Shown here: piece after piece, positions 60,005 to 64,000 of the stretch | Position numbering within the stretch: the first letter of the stretch is position 1 | Layout: each line of letters starts with the position of its first letter | From: Lamellibrachia columna | Taxonomy: Eukaryota > Annelida > Polychaeta > Sabellida > Siboglinidae | Assembly (NCBI GenBank): GCA_963662155.1 | Contig: OY759263.1 | Coordinates: forward strand, 1,856,595-1,920,594 | Reading direction: 5' to 3' | Length of the DNA stretch: 64,000 bases | Program-made: the position numbers and the translations under genes | The notes under the pieces: generated by a model | Databases searched by the model: none | What the model saw: only the letters and a program-made list of their open reading frames with translations | Told to the model about the DNA's origin: nothing

Positions 60005-63000
60005 ACCTTTACGAGAGTTGAGGAGAGACCTTTACGAGAGTTGAGGAGAGACCTTTACGAGAGTTGAGGAGAGACCTTTACGAGAGTTGAGGAGAGATCT
60101 TTACGAGAGTTGAGGAGAGACCTTTACGAGAGTTGAGGAGAGACCTTTACGAGAGTTGAGGAGAGACCTTTACGAGAGTTGAGGAGAGATCTTTACGAGA
60201 GTTGAGGAGAGACCTTTACGAGAGTTGAGGAGAGACCTTTACGAGAGTTGAGGAGAGATCTTTACGAGAGTTGAGGAGAGATCTTTACGAGAGTTGAGGA
60301 GAGATCTTTACGAGAGTTGAGGAGAGATCTTTACGAGAGTTGAGGAGAGATCTTTACGAGAGTTGAGGAGAGATCTTTACGAGAGTTGAGGAGAGATCTT
60401 TACGAGAGTTGAGGAGAGACATTTACGAGAGTTGAGGAGAGATCTTTACGAGAGTTGAGGAGAGACCTTTACGAGAGTTGAGGAGAGACCTTTACGAGAG
60501 TTGAGGAGAGATCTTTACGAGAGTTGAGGAGAGATCTTTACGAGAGTTGAGGAGAGATCTTTACGAGAGTTGAGGAGAGATCTTTACGAGAGTTGAGGAG
60601 AGATCTTTACGAGAGTTGAGGAGAGATCTTTACGAGAGTTGAGGAGAGATCTTTACGAGAGTTGAGGAGGGAACTTTAAGAGAGTTGAGGAGGGAACTTT
60701 CAGATAGTTGAGGGTGGACTTTTAAGAGAGTTGAGGAGAGATCTTTACGAGAGTTGAGGAGGGACCTTTACGAGAGTTGAGGAGGGAACTTTAAGAGAGT
60801 TGAGGAGGGAACTTTAAGAGAGTTGAGGAGGGAACTTTAAGAGAGTTGAGGAGGGATCTTTAAGAGAGATGAGGAGGGACCTTTAAGAGAGTTGAGGAGG
60901 GAACTTTAAGAGAGTTGAGGAGGGAACTTTAAGAGAGTTGAGGAGGGAACTTTCAGATAGTTGAGGGTGGACTTTTAAGAGAGTTGAGGAGAGATCTTTA
61001 CGAGAGTTGAGGAGGGACCTTTACGAAAGTTGAGGAGGGAACTTTAAGAGAGTTGAGGAGGGAATTTTAAGAGAGTTGAGGGGGACTTTTAAGAGAGTTG
61101 AGGGGGGACTTTTAAGAGAGTTGAGGAGAGACCTTTAAGAGAGTTGAGGAGAGACCTTTACGAGAGTTGAGGAGAGATCTTTACGAGAGTTGAGGAGATA
61201 CCTTTACGAGAGTTGAGGAGAGACCTTTACGAGAGTTGAGGAGAGACCTTTACGAGAGTTGAGGAGAGATCCTTACGAGAGTTGAGGAGAGACCTTTACG
61301 AGAGTTGAGGAGAGACCTTTACGAGAGTTGATGAGAGATCTTTACGAGAGTTGATGAGAGATCTTTACGAGAGTTGAGGAGAGATCTTTACGAGAGTTGA
61401 GGAGAGATATTTACGAGAGTTGAGGAGAGATCTTTACGAGAGTTGAGGAGAGATCTTTACGAGAGTTGAGGAGAGATCTTTACGAGAGTTGAGGAGAGAT
61501 CTTTACGAGAGTTGAGGAGAGATCTTTACGAGAGTTGAGGAGGGACCTTTACGAGAGTTGAGGAGGGACCTTTACGAGAGTTGAGGAAGGACCTTTACGA
61601 GAGTTGAGGAGAGACCTTTACGGGAGTTGAGAAGAGACCTTTACGAGAGTTGAGAAGAGACCTTTAAGAGAGTTGAGGAGGGAACTTTAAGAGAGTTGAG
61701 GAGGGAACTTTAAGAGAGTTGAGGAGGGATCTTTAAGAGAGATGAGGAGGGACCTTTAAGAGAGTTGAGGAGGGAACTTTAAGAGAGTTGAGGAGGGAAC
61801 TTTAAGAGAGTTGAGGAGGGAACTTTCAGATAGTTGAGGGTGGACTTTTAAGAGAGTTGAGGAGAGATCTTTACGAGAGTTCAGGAGGGACCTTTACGAG
61901 AGTTGAGGAGGGAACTTTAAGAGAGTTCAGGAGGGAACTTTAAGAGAGTTGAGGGGGACTTTTAAGAGAGTTGAGGGGGGACTTTTAAGAGAGTTGAGGA
62001 GAGACCTTTAAGAGAGTTGAGGAGGGACCTTTAAGAGAGTTGAGGGGGACTTTTAAGAGAGTTGAGGGGGGACCTTTCAGATATTTGAGGGTGGACTTTT
62101 AAGAGAGTTGAGGAGAGACCTTTACGAGAGTTGAGGAGAGACTTTTAAGAGAGTTGAGGAGGGACCTTTACGAGAGTTGAGGAGAGACCTTTAAGATAGT
62201 TGAGGAGGGAACTTTAAGAGAGTTGAGGAGGGAACTTTAAGACAGTTGATGGGGGACTTTTAAGAGAGTTGAGACGAGACCTTTACGAGAGTTGAGGAGA
62301 GACCTTTAAGAGAGTCGAGGAGGGACCTTTACGAGAGTTGAGGAGAGACCTTTACGAGAGTTGAGGAGGGACCTTTAAGAGAGTTGAGGAGGGAACTTTA
62401 AGAGAGTTGAGGGGGAACTTTAAAGAAAGTTGAGGAGAGACCTTTAAGAGAGTTGAGGAGAGACCTTTAAGAGAGTTGAGGGGGACCTTTCAGATAGTTG
62501 AGGGTGGACTTTTAAGAGAGTTGAGGAGAGACCTTTACGAGAGTTGAGGAGGGACCTTTAAGAGAGTTGAGGAGGGAACTTTAAGAGAGTTGAGGAGGGA
62601 CCTTTACGAGAGTTGAGGAGGGACCTTTAAGAGAGTTGAGGAGGGAACTTTAAGAGAGTTGAGGAGTGAACTTTAAGAGAGTTGATGGGGGACTTTTAAG
62701 AGAGTTGAGGGGGAACTTTTAAGAGAGTTGAGGAGAGACCTTTAAGAGAGTTGAGGAGGGACCTTTACGAGAGTTGAGGAGATACCTTTACGAGAGTTGA
62801 GGAGAGACCTTTAAGAGAGTTGAGGAGGGAACTTTAAGAGAGTTGAGGAGGGAACTTTAAGAGAGTTGAGGGGGAACTTTTAAGAGAGTTGAGGAGAGAC
62901 CTTTAAGAGAGTTGAGAAGAGACCTTTACGAGAGTTGAGGAGAGACCTTTAAGAGAGTTGAGGAGGGACCTTTACGAGAGTTGAGGAGAGACCTTTACGA

Positions 63001-64000
63001 GAGTTGAGGAGGGGCCTTTACGAGAGTTGAGGAGGGACCTTTAAGATAGTTGAGGAGGGAACTTTAAGAGAGTTGAGGAGAGACCTTTAAGAGAGTTGAG
63101 GAGGGATCTTTAAGAGAGTTGAGGAGGACTTTTAAGAGAGTTGAGGGGGGACCTTTCAGATAGTTGAGGGTGGACTTTTAAGAGAGTTGAGGAGAGACCT
63201 TTACGAGAGTTGAGGTGGGACCTTTAAGAGAGTTGAGGAGGGAACTTTAAGAGAGTTGAGGAGGGACCTTTACGAGAATTGAGGAGGGACCTTTAAGAGA
63301 GTTGAGGAGGGAACTTTAAGAGAGTTGAGGAGGGAACTTTAAGATTGTTGATGGGGGACTTTTAAGAGAGTTGAGGGGAACTTTTAAGAGAGTTGAGGAG
63401 AGACCTTTAAGAGAGCTGAGGAGGGACCTTTACGAGAGTTGAGGAGAGACCTTTACGAGAGTTGAGGAGAGACCTTTAAGAGAGTTGAGGAGGGAAATTT
63501 AAGAGAGTTGAGGAGGGAACTTTAAGAGAGTTGAGGGGGACTTTTAAGAGAGTTGAGGAGGGAACTTTAAGAGAGTTGAGGAGAGACCTTTAAGAGAGTT
63601 GAGGAGGGACCTTTAAGAGAGTTGAGGGGGACTTTTAAGAGAGTTGAGGAGGGACCTTTAAGAGAGTTGAGGGGGACTTTTAAGAGAGTTGAGGGGGGAC
63701 CTTTCAGATAGTTGAGGGTGGACTTTTAAGAGAGTAGAGGAGATACCTTTACGAGAGTTGAGGAGGGACCTTTAAGAGAGTTGAGGAGGGAACTTTAAGA
63801 GAGTTGATGGGGGACTTTTAAGAGAGTTGAGGGGGAACTTTTAAGAGAGTTGAGGAGAGACCTTTAAGAGAGTTGAGGAGGGACCTTTAAGAGAGTTGAG
63901 GGGGACTTTTAAGAGAGTTGAGGGGGGACCTTTCAGATAGTTGAGGGTGGACTTTTAAGAGAGTTGAGGAGAGACCTTTACGAGAGTTGAGGAGGGACCT
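60005..64000. repeat. 23-bp minisatellite, >170 copies, open at right edge
   Basis: Unit GAGAGTTGAGGAGAGACCTT plus TAC. From 60,005 to about 60,660 units are nearly uniform, differing mainly by GACC versus GATC. Beyond that, variants GGGAACTTTAAG, GGGGGACTTTTAAG and CTTTCAGATAG are mixed in patterned blocks. The marker CAGATAGTTGAGGGTGG, next to ACTTTTAAGAG, recurs near 60.7, 60.95, 61.83, 62.5, 63.16, 63.7 and 63.94 kb, so blocks of units were copied. The array continues past base 64,000. Confidence 0.96.

Noticed and set aside
60005..64000. Triplex (H-DNA) forming purine tract
   Set aside because: The purine run is broken by CTTTAC or CTTTAAG in every 23-bp unit, so long mirror repeats are absent.

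Overview
This is eukaryotic, non-coding-dominated DNA, most likely from an invertebrate animal. The reasons are non-LTR retrotransposons of CR1-like, Jockey-like and RTE-like type, introns with GT/AG borders, long (CA)n and (TA)n microsatellites, and two recognisable gene starts with metazoan relatives. A marine lophotrochozoan such as a mollusc would fit, but that is inference. No prokaryotic operon, tRNA, rRNA or CRISPR array was seen.

About half of the 64 kb is tandem repeat, in roughly twenty unrelated families. The largest are a 13.1-kb array of a 38-bp unit (24.2-37.3 kb), a 4-kb array of a 23-bp unit that runs off the right edge (60.0-64.0 kb), a 4-kb array of about 0.86-kb units (8.3-12.3 kb), a 3.8-kb array of a 47-bp unit (17.5-21.3 kb) and a 1.4-kb array of a 43-bp unit (1.5-2.9 kb). 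Smaller arrays have units of 12 to 63 bp. Several show higher-order structure.

Most of the rest is transposon debris. One CR1-like LINE family is present as at least six pieces (1-396, 13.4-16.4, 39.4-40.7, 42.3-43.7, 50.9-53.5 and 55.8 kb). Its copies end in a decamer TCTTGTTAAA repeat. All are 5'-truncated, internally deleted or frameshifted. Remnants of other LINEs lie at 0.4-1.26, 38.6-39.0, 42.2 and 43.9-44.2 kb. At 48.2-55.5 kb there is a degenerate PIF/Harbinger-type DNA transposon with a spliced DDE transposase. A LINE, a 1.25-kb large-inverted-repeat element and a ~100-bp hairpin element are inserted inside it. Other transposon ends are suggested at 5.4, 45.6, 47.1-47.9 and 55.6 kb.

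Only two host-gene segments are supported. One is a first exon with a SAP domain (45,130-45,296, +). The other is a first exon of an SLC22-type organic ion transporter (57.2-57.75 kb, +). Both end in good splice donors, and the downstream exons are not seen here. Nearly all the long open frames in the window are by-products of repeat units that lack stop codons. The most notable structures are the nested Harbinger locus, a minisatellite born inside a LINE 3' end, and the higher-order 38-bp mega-array.
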